Assembly: GCA_010015655.1 (NCBI GenBank)
Contig: ML976722.1
Location: 124,001 to 188,000 of the forward strand
Direction: 5' to 3'
DNA length: 64,000 nucleotides
DNA from: Bimuria novae-zelandiae CBS 107.79
Taxonomy: Eukaryota; Ascomycota; Dothideomycetes; Pleosporales; Didymosphaeriaceae
How positions within the stretch are numbered: position 1 is the stretch's first letter; every line of letters starts with the position of its first letter. The notes under the pieces are model-generated. The model did no database searches and was not told the DNA's origin. It was given only the letters and a program-made list of their open reading frames with translations. Shown one piece after another: positions 51,147 to 64,000 of the stretch. The position numbers were made by a program, and so were the translations under genes.

Positions 51147-51947
51147 GTGGATGCCTAGTGTATCTCCGATCCGTCCGAGCACCCCTTCTATTTCCTACCA
51201 CATCCCTTAAGCACATCGACAATAATATGTCGACGACTGACTGCGCAATCAGATCCCTTCTCTCCTAATGAAGTCTGGCAGTTACTCGAAATGATACATG
51301 GACGAACGCTTCCGTGATATTCGTGCGGTTGCCTTTACACCAAATATGCAGCTAAGTGGCATTGTTCACCACACAATTGCTGATCTCGATACACTTGATC
51401 CAAAGCTGTTTTTGTGAGCGATTTAGGTCGAAGCGATGTATAACGGCACGGCATCAGTTTGACTTAATAAGGACGACGCTCTTCTTTATAACATGCATTG
51501 GCAAACCTCACCAAACGCCACTGTGGGCAGAAGGTACTTCTGCAGCACGCAACGCCGCTATGTGTCCGCTGAATCATTACTTTACTGGGCGCTTTACTCC
51601 GAATTTGCACTTCACCTACTTCATGGCCTGACATCACAGGCGCTTGACGCAGTAACCTTGACTTTCACTCTCACGTCCACCCGCGATACTCACTTGCGCA
51701 AACGCTCTTGTAGTCCGTGCGATACTACAAATCTCACCTCGCCCCTCGAAGCTGGTCCTCCTCACCTCACCTCACCTCACCTCACCCTCCTCCTTATAGC
51801 TCCGTCTGCGCTCTGTCCGCAGTCGTCTTCTACACAAGACTATCGAATCAACGCGAGATGAACCTGTAGGTTCCTGCTATCCAGAAAACGTAGTCGTGAG
51901 ACTGACATATTGTTTCTAGGCTCTGTTCTGAGGACTGAACTCCCGCC
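51147..51947. other. Intergenic, with a (CTCAC)n tract
   Basis: No supported gene; short CTCAC repeats at about 51758-51786. Contains the promoter of the next gene. Confidence 0.4.
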
Positions 51948-53374
51948 ATGCAGTTATTGGACCTTCCTCCCGAGACCCTCCAGCGCATCATACAGGCCTA
52001 CGTTGCTAGGGTCGGCGTGGGCAAGACGTGGAAGAAGCGCGAAGTCTGCAGTAGGAGCACCATTTCTGATTCTCAGAACACTAAGCTGACTAAACGTCTT
52101 TAGAAACGTTCAACACGTTCCTTACCGAGGAGATCTTTGCGCACCAGTCAATCACTGCGTATACTCGTGGCCGAGGCAAAGCGCTCTTTCGGAATGGACT
52201 CGTGGCTTTTCTGGAGTACCGCATTACCAATTCACGTGGTGCCCTTGACTTCCTCCCAGCAATCTTGCGCAAAGCCGTCGATGAAATCATGAAGATAACC
52301 GGAGAAACTTCAGACGATGCGAGAACTTCGTATTTCAAGAAAGCGGCTACCGTCACGCAGAAAAACTGCAAAGATCCGTTCAATTCGCTGGTGAATTCGG
52401 GCAAACGCGCGGCACGGCTCTCAGCAAAGGATACCCACGACGGGTTGTTGCTTTGTCTCATAAGCGGTATGGGGAACACTACTCTTGCCGAGGAAGTGCT
52501 CAAATACTGCCCGGATGTGTGGCATTCAACGTACTGCTTTGGCAGTCCCATGGAAGTCGTCATTAACGCTAAAGACCTCGCCATGGTAGAGCTGTTCCTC
52601 AAGAAGGCTTCGCAACCGTCTGAGAAGCGGAAAGCCATTTCAATGATAGCGAACATAATATTTCACAAGCTTCGTCGTCAGTTCGTACCTGGCTCGTCTG
52701 AATTTTTGGGAAGACTGATTAGTTTGCATTCAGCGATCCTCGGAAGACCTCGAGCTGAGCACTGCGCCTACTGGTTTTTCGAAGCCAGATTTGAAAAGAA
52801 CTACGATATTATGGCTACGGTTCTCGACTTGGGCGCGACTCAAATTCTTGCTGCAAAGTACCGCGAACAATGGATGGCCTCGTCGCATTGGGACGTCTCT
52901 TTCAAAGCTTGGCTACAGTATCCAGCGTGCGACCTTGATACTCTGAAGCACCTCCTCAGAAACTGCATTTTCGACGTGGAAAAGCTATACGTAATCAAAT
53001 CGCGGTGCGATAACATTCCCGATATGGAAAAAGAGTCGATTCTGAACTACACTGTCCGTAGCGGCAGAGTGGATTTGGTACACGCTGTACTGGAAGCCGG
53101 TGCCAACCCTAATGGCATACTCCAACCCAATGGAAGGCGCGAGTACCTAATCTGCTACAGGCCCATGCGCCGTTCGGCTCAGGGTTTCAGCATCGTCAAG
53201 CATCTCCTCGCCAGTGGCGCAGATCTGGCCGGAGGTGACACACCCGGTTCCAGGCCCCAGGACTATGCTTCCAGGGGAAGCGACGTCTACAAGTTGCTCA
53301 AGAAGGCTACAGACAAGCTCGCGACCAAGAACGACCCCAAGAACAAGCGTGTATCCGTTCGGAAGACCAAATGA
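51948..53374 (+). CDS. F-box-like and ankyrin-repeat protein (457 aa, two exons)
   Basis: Exon 1 51948-52050, intron 52051-52103 (53 bp, GTAGGA ... TTTAG, with CTGAC branch site), exon 2 52104-53374; 458 codons in frame. The longest single ORF starts only at 52202, so the true start is upstream. Exon 1 encodes MQLLDLPPETLQRIIQAYVA, an F-box-like start (Leu-x-x-Leu-Pro-x-Glu-x-Leu). Helical repeats follow; the clearest ankyrin units are SGRVDLVHAVLEAGANPNG and FSIVKHLLASGADLAGGDTP near the C-terminus. F-box/ankyrin proteins often act as substrate adaptors of SCF ubiquitin ligases; the target is unknown. The end is Lys-rich. Confidence 0.78.
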
Positions 53375-53990
53375 TCAGCACCCGTGTTCCCACACGAAAG
53401 CACTCTGTGTCTACCATGCACCGGCGGGAAATCGGTCAATCGCATGTGCACAATGGTACGTTGAATCACCAATTTCACTATCTAATCACGTCTGACATTG
53501 CAGTGCAATGCCTTTCATACTCTCCAATAGATCACGTTGACCCAATCGGAGATTCCTAGGTCATGGCACAATTTTCTGGAACAGATGCGGTTCACACTAG
53601 GCTCCATTGCGAAGTCTTCTACCCATGATCCCGGGACAAAACATTGCACATTTCGAATCTCGAATTTCGGGAAGAACGTGAACCCCACATGAAATTTTGC
53701 CGAGCAGGAAATGGCCTGCCTTAGTATACATCAGGTCTTGGTTAATGAAATGATCTTCTCCCAATAAAACTGCTCATGCCACACCACAGAATCGTGCTCA
53801 TGATTATGAGCACACGTATAACCGCACTCACCAAGGCTCCGGCACGCTTCCCCACGTTACCTAGTTTATAACTCCACTCTCACTGCACAACGCCTCCCAA
53901 ACCTTCACATAGACTGACTCAACATCCCTTTATTCTCTTCCTCACCCCTTTAAAAAAATCTTCCCAGTAACATCACCAGCACGGCCCTTT
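53375..53990. other. Intergenic up to the RIP border
   Basis: Normal composition until about 53985, where CA/TG vanish abruptly. Confidence 0.5.
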
Positions 53991-53999
53991 TAATAGTTA

Positions 54000-56900
54000 A
54001 ACGCCTACCTAAGCACTAATAGAGAAAGTCTAAACGATACACGATAATATAGAGGACCTTCCTTAGTAAGGAGCCTCTAGTACCCTGTAAGGGCTAAGCG
54101 TTAAGATAATAGTATAGTAAATAATAGCGTAGATAAATAAATTGATTGTATAAATTACGAAAATTAAAACTACTAATACTTTAATGCTAGCTACGCCTAT
54201 ACTTATTATAATAGCTAATATAACACCTATATTACCTGTAATACCTATAATAGCATACTAAATAAAAGGACTTAAGGATCCTAACGCGTTTAATAGTACT
54301 TAAAACTAGTACTTATTATAAAAATACGAGATTAAAGTAAAACTACGTTTTAGGCTTTAAAGATTCTATACGAACTAATTCGTAATTAACTATACGTTTA
54401 TACTATAAGTAATATAAAAGCACGTATCTTTTTATAAGTATTAGTTTACGCTACGTTAAGCATACTTAATTAATTTTTTAGCACCTTAATAGAGCTTATA
54501 AGGACGTATATATAGCTAAGACTGCAAGGAATAAACTTTAGACTATATAGTAAAAAGCACACAACGTCCGCGACTTTATTTAGGACTTTAATAAACAAAC
54601 TCTTACTACTAGCCTATTTAATTATATAATTTTAATGAGCATATTCTTACACGCTCTTAATTATAAGTTATAAACTATTATTATAGTTACTATCTTTCCT
54701 AAGAGTACTATAATTGAAGAGATATAATTACATATTGCTATAGTATTGGAAAATCTATAGTGGCTAAAACTAAGTAGAATATAAGTGTAATAAGCGAAAT
54801 AGTTCCCTTAGAAGGAGATTAATTAATAACGCGATAATAGATTTTGTTTATAATATAAAAAGAAAGGCTACTAAATTAAGATTTACACCCTAATAGCTAC
54901 TTAGAATTCTAAGTAATAGTTAACTTATGTAATGGGCTACGCCCAGTTGTTGCCTCGGATCCTTGACCCTTAGTTATGCGAACCCTAGATATATAAGTTC
55001 GACGCCTAAAGCTTAACTTTAGACTCTTTATTAAATTTATAAGTATTTTTTTAGCACCTTTAGCTCCTTAAGCACCTAGCCCCTTATATTAAATTTAATT
55101 ACTTTTACCTATCGCGGGATAAGTAAATTTTAATATAACTATAGACTAAAGCTACAAAGTAGCACACGAAGTTAAAGGACTTATATAAATAGATACTATA
55201 AAGGCGACGCCTAGACCTGCAAGGAGATAGAATCTTCCCTAGTAAGTAATTAAGAAGGAGTTCTAACAGACACTTAACGCTAGCAAGACTATCTTTGCTA
55301 AATAAAGAAGTTATAGAAACAAAAATAGAACTTTCTACTAAAGGTCTACGTTTTAGCGCGAATAATTATGCGTAGCAAGCTATTAGCTTATAAAAAAGTA
55401 ATAACTAGGGAAACAAAAGGATAGCCTCCCTATTTATAACTAAACTCTAGGTATTAGGAGTTAATAAGAACAAAATATAGTAATTCCTAAGTAAGGTTAA
55501 AGTACTCGTTAACCTTTAAAATACCCTTTAGACTCTGCTATAAGGAGTAAGAGGACTAACTAAAGAAATAGTAAAGAAGCGCTAAAAACCCCTAATAACA
55601 TAATAATACTCCTAAGAGACAGGAGGTACGAATTAGTTATTAAAAGTAAACTAATAAATAGAGCTACTAAAGAGATTAATAGTAGAGCTTGTTTTAAACT
55701 AAGGAAGAAGCCGCCGCCCTAAAATCCTTAATTTAGCTTACTTTAATAGTAAATAACAGGATTATTACTACTTTAAAATAGTAATATAATATAAGCTCCT
55801 AGAGGATAGGGACTGCCTTAGAAATATACCTAGATATATTATTAGTTAATTAATAGGACGTGCAGCGACGGTGGGAATTATATATTTAAACTACTACTTA
55901 GGGTGCACTAAAGCTAACCTCTAGGAACTACTAGACTATAACTTTTATAACTACCTAGCGAAAGAAATCGCGCGTAACTACTTACTTATAATATAATAAG
56001 GGAACTAGAAGCTTTGTAACTTTAACTTTAACTTTAATAATTATGCTATAGAAGCTAAGGAGCATAGTTAAGAAATTCTAAAGAACTTATATCTTTAGAG
56101 CCTTCGTAAGGACTTACAGGACTAAATAGTTATAGTAAATATAAATAATAATTAGGACCTGCAAGGGGTCTAGAAGAGGGTTAATAAGGTTAAAGAAAAC
56201 CTTTTCTAAAATATATTATAGCTACTAAAGTTTTCTGCTAAAAACGGGGCGCTAGACAATATAGATTAAGAATCCACCTAAGCTAACTCTAGAAGGATGT
56301 CCGGCCGACGAAGCTAAGATAGAAGACACTAAGTAATAGATAGAGCCACGGGACACAGGTCTAGTAATATCTAGAAACAAGCTATGTGGGTGTCGCGCGA
56401 GGTAATAAAAACCCGTAAGAAGAATAGTTCCTATTTTTATTATAAAGATACGGGACATCGCGTAAAGTAGTATAAACTTTTACCTATAATAAAGCTAGTA
56501 TAAGTTCGCGCCACTATACCTACTACTAAGAGATCCTCTAATAAAGAATTTAATATAGCCTCTACTAATTTAGAAAACTAGGTCCTTTTAGTAATAGTCG
56601 CCGCTAGGAGGTAAAAGTAGGAAAAGGGTAAAAAATAAGTTTTAATAACTTTTAAAGGCTATAGTTAGACTTAATACTAGTAATAGTACACTCGCTTATT
56701 AATAACATTATGTTTATATTAATAATAATTAATTTAGGTTATTTAACTTTTAAATTTATATTAAAAAAATTTATAACGAAAGCCTACCTATAGCGTAAGA
56801 ACCTACCCTATCTATAAGAGGTTATTAGTATTAGAGGCATGCGACTCTTCGTACGCGAAGTAGTCTAATTAGAAGTAAATATTAATAGCTATATAAAATT

Positions 56901-59444
56901 AATATAGCTATATATTTTACTTAATGACGGATTGTACGACCTAATCCTTAGCCTAACCTAGATAAAGAAGAATATGGTTAAACTGGCCCTAGCGAAGAAA
57001 TTAATTTAGATTAAAAGTTTAGGCACCCGCATCCGTAACTAAGAAGGTAAAAAACTATTAATAAAGCCCTAAGAGGTATTAGCTATAGCCTTTATAGCCC
57101 TAGATTAGCGTAATTAACGCCTAGGAAACAGGGCTAAGGTATTTTCTATATTAATAAAGGATATATAGAAGGCGTTAACCCGCAAGCCGAAGGTAAACCT
57201 ACGAGAGTTACTACTTAAAGCTTTTAAGGACTTATAGCGTATCTTTTATAGGGAACAAGCTAACAAGCTCCCCTTGCACTATAGACCTAGAGTAGATCTT
57301 TTTATCCCTCTCGTGGAAAAAGATAGCGAGACCCTAGAGATCCCCTATAGCCCTCTATTTAATATGTCTCGCGAAGAGTTACTCGTCCTTTAGAAAGAGC
57401 TTACTAAATACTTAAATAAAGGCTTTATTTAAGTAAGCAAGTCTAGCGCCGCCGCCCTAGTATTATTTACTAAAAAACCTAATAGAGGACTACGCTTTTA
57501 TATTAATTATTAAGCCTTAAACGCTATCTTAAAGAAAGACTAGTACTTTTTACTATTAATTAGTAAGACACTTTAGCTCCTTGTAAAGGCTAAATAGTTT
57601 AGTAAACTTAACGTAATCTAAGCCTTTTATAAGCTTTAGATAGCAAAAGGCGAGGAATAGAAGACAGCGTTTAGAACCTAATTTAGTCTCTATAAGTAGC
57701 TAGTAGTTCCTTTCGGCCTAGCTAACGCGCTAAGTATATTTTAGTAGTATATTAATTAGGTGCTAAAGGAGCACCTCGATAACTACTACTTAATATATAT
57801 AGATAACGTTCTTATCTTCTCTAGTGACAGCTGAAAAGACCACGAAGAGAAAGTATATACTATAATCTAAAAGTTAGGGGCTATAGGACTATACTTAGAT
57901 ATTAAAAAATTTAAGTTCTGCGTTAAAAAGACTAAGTACCTTAAATTTATTATAAAAGTTAACAAGGGCGTAAGCATAGACCTAGATAAAGTCTAAGTAA
58001 TTTAAAAATAAGAGCTACTAACTTTAGTAAAGAGAGTCTAGAGCTTTGTAGACTTCGCGAACTTTTATTAGAGATTTATATAAGACTTCTCTAGCATAGT
58101 AAGCCCCCTTATAAAGCTTATTAGTAAAGGAGTAGAATTTATTTAGGGATAAAAGTAGTAGTACGCATTTAACTTCCTAAAAATAGCGTTTTATATAGAC
58201 CCTACGCTAGCCTACTTTAACCTTAAATAAGAATTAGTACTAGAAGCAAACGCCTTTAGCTAGTTAATTAGGGGATGCTTCTTTTAGTATAATAATAATA
58301 GGATTCTACGCCTAGTAGCTTACTTCTTAGTAAAGAATAGCCTGGCAGAATATAACTACGCTATCTATAATAAAGAGATACTCATAGTTATTAAATGCGT
58401 AGATAAATAAGACTATATATGTTAAGTAGTAAAGCACCTTATAGTCTATACTAATTATAAGAACCTTACGTATTTTGCTACTAAACAAAGGTTGGACGAA
58501 CGACACGTTTAGTAGGCAGATACACTTAGCTATATTAATATAACGTTTGTATATAGACTAGGGTTAGTAAACTCTAGGGCGAACGCCCTCTTTTAGAGGG
58601 ACTAAGACCTGCTAAAGGACGGCAGAGATAATAGATTAAAGTTAAGGCACTTTACGCTTCTTTAAAAAACTACTAAAAGAAATAGCTTAAAGTCTTTTAT
58701 CCCCTAAACACCCACTACTATAGAGGAACCTAACTATACTAAAGTAGACAAGGACCTAGTACTTGCTTACCTAATACGCCCTAAACTACCTATATTAACC
58801 CTTTAAGAAGGCGATAGCCCTACTAAGCGACGCGAACTAGACTTTAACACTATATAGTAAAAGGTAGAACGCGATAAAGACAGTGCGTATAGTAAAATAA
58901 AAGCCTATATTAAGAATAGGCTTAGGAAGTTTAAACCTAGGTGGAAGTTATCTATTAGTATCTTAGAATATAGTATAGATAACTAAGGGTACCTACGCTA
59001 TAGGTTAAGATAATAGGTACTAAAATTAGAACCTTTATAGATAAAGCTAATAGCGGTCGCGTATAGTTCCCTAGCTTTAAAATATTTAGAATAAGAAAAC
59101 ACCTATAAGATCCTTGCTTAAGACTACTTCTTCTTAGGCATGTCTAACTAAGTAAGGCAGTATATTAAGAACTATAATATTTATAAAAGAACTAAACTAT
59201 AAAGAGAAGTAAAATAGGGCCTGCTAAAGCCCTTACTACTACCTAAATAAGGATAGAAGGATATTATAATAGACTTTATTACTACTCTACCCGAGAGCGA
59301 TGGCTACACGAATATTATAGTAATTATAGATAGACTTTATAAGGACCCTAAGTTTATTAGTCTTCTAAATTTTAATATACCTATGGTCACGATAGCGTTC
59401 CTTTAATACTAGATAGCAGACTACTTCTTTCCCTTCTCTATTAT
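54000..59444 (+). mobile_element. Ty3/gypsy retrotransposon remnant, heavily RIPed, cut by a copia element
   Basis: Plus-strand blocks in order: a Gag-like region from about 54270; zinc knuckle YYKDTGHRVKQYK at about 56430-56475; reverse transcriptase with FAKLDVI-like and PFGLANA text and the active site as YIDNVLIF (57797-57820, last D changed to N); RNase H near 58190-58560; integrase core DFITTLPESDGYTNIIVIID at about 59270-59330. The text stops at 59444, where the copia LTR begins. No LTR was found at the left end; the first recognisable border is the RIP edge near 53985. Confidence 0.82.
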
Positions 59445-59615
59445 TGTCAGATGGTATGATAAGTAGATGTTGATGCAACTTGATAGTATTTATTGTTTTT
59501 TTTTGTATTCCCCACTGTGTTTAGTTGGTTTCGGATATTTTGCTAGTGTGCCAAGCCAAGTGGTCCCTGCTCGATTGTACAGATCTGACCTTACCGCAGC
59601 TTATTCTATCTGACA
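59445..59615 (-). repeat. Copia 3' LTR (171 bp)
   Basis: Perfect 8-bp inverted ends TGTCAGAT/ATCTGACA, less mutated than the interior; a target duplication cannot be checked because the other end is missing. Confidence 0.8.
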
Positions 59616-62600
59616 CACCCCTTTAGCTTGGAAACTCTTTAAGCTGGCACTTATGCAATTGTAAGGTCTTTAAGTTGCTCTTAAATCTCCTTAAGAGGCA
59701 CAGTATTTGTTACCTCCTTAGTCTCTACATTAACTAATCTAAGTTATTAGAGAAAACCCTTCTACTTGCTCTTAGAGAGCACCTTTATAAGGCTATTAGT
59801 AATCATGTCTACTAACTACACATGCTCCACCTTAATCCTGCCTATAGATACTTCTTGTCAGATCCAGTGGTTGTGGACGTCCACATGCCGAAGTTTTGTT
59901 TGGAGGCGGGAAACCTCCTTAGTTACTAGGCGTATAGTTTGTTTATTATTATACTAAATAGTGACTGTGCGCGCGTCCAGTTTAATCTTAAGTTCTTAAA
60001 GTAGTCTTAAGACAAAGAGTGCTTTCTTAGCTACCTAAGAGAGAGCCAGCAGCTTGGCCTTAGTAGTTAATATTATTATAGTGTCTTGTTTATTTACTTT
60101 TTAGACGATAAGACTGCTAAAAAGCTTAATAGCGTAACCTTAGGAGCTCTTGCGGTCTATTATATTATTAGTAAATAATGTATCGCTTATAATCTAAAGT
60201 CTAGTGTTACCTCTAAGCTATAGGGCTCGCTGCTTTGTGCTTTAAAGGTATAGGAGAACTCGGTCTGCTACGTTTTAGTGCTTAGTCCCTAGGTTTAATA
60301 GAAATCGAGCTAATCGTGATGTTGCAAAGGCAATGTCTAGCCTGGTAGTAACTATAGTAAAGAGCAGCAATCTAATCTTGCGTTAAAATTTATTAATCTT
60401 AGTTAGTGTTGCTAACCCTTTCCTTAGTAGTAATTTAATCGCAGCTATTAGAGTGTTATGTTAAATGTTTATCTTGTCTGCTAGTTAGCTAATCTTGTCC
60501 AAATAGGAGGCCTGTGATAGTTAAATCTTATAGCTTGTTTAGTCCCATATAACCTCTATGCTAAGAAACTATTAAAGGTTGTTTCCTCTAGTAAGAGTGT
60601 ACTTGTCTTGTAAGCATTTAATTACTTGTTAAGCTTCTTATTCTTTGTCCTTGTGGTACGCGAGTATAATGTCGTTAATATAGAAGAATATAATAACTCT
60701 ATCTTTAATTAGGCAGCATGGCTCGTAAGGCACTATTTAGAAGCCTAGCGCTTTAAGCGTTGTCGTGAATTCTCTCTGCTAGAGGAGTGGTAAAATGCGA
60801 AGGCCGTATAGTGCTTTGTTTACTTGCAATATTATTCCAGGCTTCTAATAACCCTGAGGCATTCTCATGTACACCTCTCGATCTATTATTGCGTGGACAA
60901 AAGCGTTAGTGACGTCGTACTGCGTGAGCTCTATATTATAGTAAGCTGCTATTGCCATTATTATTTAGAATGACTGGCTGGCAAGCGTGGCTGCGTAAGT
61001 GTCTTGCGAGGTAATATTTTGTTACTAATCGCCTTAGACGACTAGTCGCGCCTTGCACTTTAGCAAGCGATATTGCTTATTAAGTTTATAGGTATATACT
61101 TATATGCAGTTAAGGATCTGCTATCCTATTAGTTTAATTTTCTTTACTAGAATTTCTAACTATAATTTTATCTCTTAGTAGCTTGCGAGGTGTACTTACT
61201 TAGCCTCTTAGAATATCTTGCCTATTAGGTGATCCTTAAGCTTAGTTTAGCACGTTGGTAGAGGTAGAAGTTAACTTTAATAGGGCTTTAAGCCTTTAGC
61301 AAGCATTCTTATTATCTTAGCCTTATTTATAACTTCTCCTTTGTATTTTCTAACACGGCCGACTTAGGTTCCCGCTATGAAAGCTGCTACCTAGGGGATA
61401 GTTGTAGAGGACGCTTGTTACGTCAGACTTGTTTAGTCTCTAGCTATTAACTGTGTAAGTAACGCGATAGGTAGTGGTGTAGTTAGAGGAGTTAAGTAGC
61501 TATCTCTAATCTTCCTTCCTTAATAGTAGCCTAGTGGATCTGCTTTATCTTATTATTCTAACAAATCTACAGTGGCTTTATCCTTATAAAAGGAGTCTAT
61601 TTATAGTTATTAGGTAGGAGTTAGTAACTTAATAGTTCTTACGTGCGTTACTATTTCTTAAAGCGTGCTGTGTATAAGACTGTCTATAAAGTCCTTAATT
61701 TTCCTATTGAATACTAACTCTTCGTTGAAGACAACGTCCTGGGTACTTATTACTTTGCTAAGTGACGGTATCCATATTTAGTAGATGTTTAATAATTAGT
61801 ATCTAACTAGATAACTAATCTATGCCTTTAGGTTAAGACGTTGTAGGCGTGATTTGCCTTAGTAAGTATTATTAGTTATTGCAAATGCCTTGCAGCCGTA
61901 CGCTTTTAAGTATGCAATATTAGGTTTTCGTAGTAACGTGACTATCCTATTGCTAAAAGCGACTCGTGTGAAGAATATCTTGTATAGTGTTTTCCAGTGA
62001 TTTGCATAGTTTGGTGTTCGATTATAGAGGTATACAGCGGCTCTTGTAATCTCAGGCCATAGCTCCCAGGATAGGTTGGCATTAAGTCGCATGGCACGAG
62101 CTTTCTCCTTGTTTACACCCCCTGAGCGTTCTGCGCCTCTATTTTGTGATTATGTATCTAGTGCGGAAGGCTCTATAATTATTCCTTAGGTTATTAACTA
62201 TTTCTTAACTTCTAGTTTAACTATAGCGATCTCGTTGTCTGCTTTAATAGTCTTAATAGAGATGTTGTAGTGGTTCTTAAGGAATAAGATAAATACTAAA
62301 AGGGCATTAATAATTAACTTTGCTATTTAGTAATCTATAAAGTAGAGGTCCTATTACATGCCTAAAAACTTATTAGTAATTAGTAATTAACTCTTCTCTT
62401 TAGTAACTCCTTAGATCTCGTATGTGTAGAAGTTAATGCTAAGCCTCTCTTTAGGTCCATCTTCGTTTATTCGTGGGGCGTGGCTTATCTACTATCTAGA
62501 CTTTACTCTCCCGCATAAGTTGCATTCCATAGTTATAATGCCTTTAACACGCACCCCTTTAGTTTGCTACACTAGGTGTTCGATAGCTGCTAGGCCTGGG

Positions 62601-64000
62601 TGTCCTAGTCTTTTGTGCCACAGCATAGCTGAGGCCTTTTGCGGTCCTCTTTTGGTTCTTGTAGTGATCTTGTGTGTGTGATATGTGGCAGGTGGTAGCG
62701 GATTGTATTCTAGCACCTATTGTCTAAATATCTTAGTTATAATTCTAATAGCTCTGTTCTTAGCTCCTCGGAGAGTAGTTAGGTCTATTTATATGTCCTA
62801 CCAGATCCCTTTGTGCCTTAATAGTTGGAATGATACTAAGTTACATAATAGGTCTAGGCAAATAGCTACATCTTATAAGGTTAATAGACCCATATCCTCT
62901 AATCCACACTTTGGAATTTCCGGCCCATATATAGTCTCCGGGCAGTGGTGGTCGGAAACTGTAAATGCGATTAGGGTTGTTAGTAATATAGCAGGTTAAT
63001 CCTAAGTTAAGGATAAATAACTTTTATAGTGGATAGTTAGTAGTATCTCTCCCTCTTACTGCTGAGTTAAAAGCTGCTTTAGTAGTAGCAATTCTTTAGC
63101 CCTTTAGTTAATCTTTAAGGATCTCGGGCGTTGGAGTGTGCGATTGTTTTGTAATTAGTGTTCTTAATTAGGTCCTGCTTTGTCTATAGATTAGCCCCTA
63201 GAACGTTACGTCTTTCTTACGCTTAAATTATATAAGCTCGCTGATAGTCTCGTTTAGTTTCCACCATTTAGGAGCCTTGTCTAGATTAACATAATAGCAG
63301 TCCCTTATACTATGGCGTTGTCTACATGCAGGGCATTTTGCTCCTCTTGTAGTAGTAGGCTCTGAATCTGTAGGCTATTTAAGCGTGGTGGTTTTCCTGC
63401 CCGCTGTACGTTAATTACGAGGTCTACCTTAGTTTTGTTTTAATAACGCGCTTTTAGTAGGATAGGCGTCCTTATTATTACCCTAGGTAGGTGCACTACC
63501 TTTAGAAAAAAATAATGCATTATTAGATACAAATACTTTGTGTTTCCCTAATCTAAGGGGATAATTTATTATTATGTGTTCTTAAAAGCGTTATATTATT
63601 TCTTTTTAATCTATGCTAGCTGCGAATCGACCATTATCTTAAAAATTTATAGACTATATAGGAGCAACCTTGTTTACGGCATCTATAAAGTCTTTTGTAA
63701 TTACATTAATTTATAATAGCTTAGTAACTTAGAAGGCTTCTGCTTTCGCAGCTGCTTCGTCGTACTTAGCTAGCTAAGTATCCTATTGTTAAGGGCTTCT
63801 TATTAGCTTAAGTGCCGCACGGTATCTGGTACGTGCTTATTCTTGTTCGAGTTGGTCGCTTATGCCAATTGTCTTCTGTAGATTAGTAATCCACTATTGT
63901 AGTGGCTTGTCTGGCAGGTAACATGTGCGTAGTAGGTGCGGTGACATAGTTAATTAGATAAACGCAACGATGTGCTAAAGGCTCGATTACTCCTTTTTAT
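59445..64000 (-). mobile_element. Ty1/copia retrotransposon, inserted in the gypsy remnant, runs off the right edge
   Basis: The LTR at 59445-59615 (TGTCAGAT ... ATCTGACA) is followed by a purine tract on the minus strand (AAAGGGGTG), so this is the 3' LTR and coding is leftward. Minus-strand blocks: reverse transcriptase with FYINDIIL (60661-60688, normally VDD), integrase end LSWELWPEITRAAVYLYNRT and KPNIAYLKAYGCKAFA (61859-62092), GAG-pre-integrase text near 62550-62640, protease-like text near 62900. RIP-type stops throughout; inactive. The 5' LTR lies outside the window. Confidence 0.85.

Overview
The window reads as nuclear DNA of a filamentous ascomycete (Pezizomycotina, most likely a Dothideomycete; the class is an inference). 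Intact host genes have no intron or short ones (46 to about 100 bp). Several transposons carry dense C-to-T / G-to-A damage at CpA/TpG sites with CpG spared, the footprint of repeat-induced point mutation (RIP). No rRNA, tRNA or CRISPR array was recognised.

Layout. 1-7.4 kb: end of an anion:cation-symporter-family transporter (+), two small cysteine-rich gene models (-), a complete 1.72-kb Tc1/mariner element with TA duplications and a broken transposase, and a four-exon alpha/beta hydrolase (+). 7.8-33.6 kb: a gene-poor tract with a co-oriented (minus-strand) series of about 14 very small, fast-decaying ORF units, many preceded by a TATA box 60-130 bp upstream. It is cut by three insertions: a 469-bp miniature LTR element (TRIM; TSD TCTTT), a 5.72-kb copia element (TSD TTTCC), and a pogo/Fot1-type transposon (TA TSD) that itself carries a 6.8-kb gypsy element (TSD CCGCC). 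34.3-39.2 kb: J-domain protein and metallophosphoesterase (both -). 39.8-42.1 kb: a piggyBac-like element containing a 955-bp assembly gap. 42.5-46.7 kb: acetoacetate-decarboxylase-like protein and Ulp1/C48-like protease (both -). 47.9-51.1 kb: a RIP-damaged TA-flanked DNA transposon. 51.9-53.4 kb: an F-box-like/ankyrin protein (+). 54-64 kb: a heavily RIPed gypsy element (+) broken by a copia element (-) that runs off the right edge.

The housekeeping-like genes show no operon logic; they are islands between transposon nests. The most unusual content is (i) the array of small TATA-preceded minus-strand units, some intact and some with one or a few stop codons or frameshifts, and (ii) the TRIM, which shares its primer-binding site (complementary to the initiator-Met tRNA anticodon arm) and its polypurine tract with the nearby copia element, suggesting cross-mobilisation.
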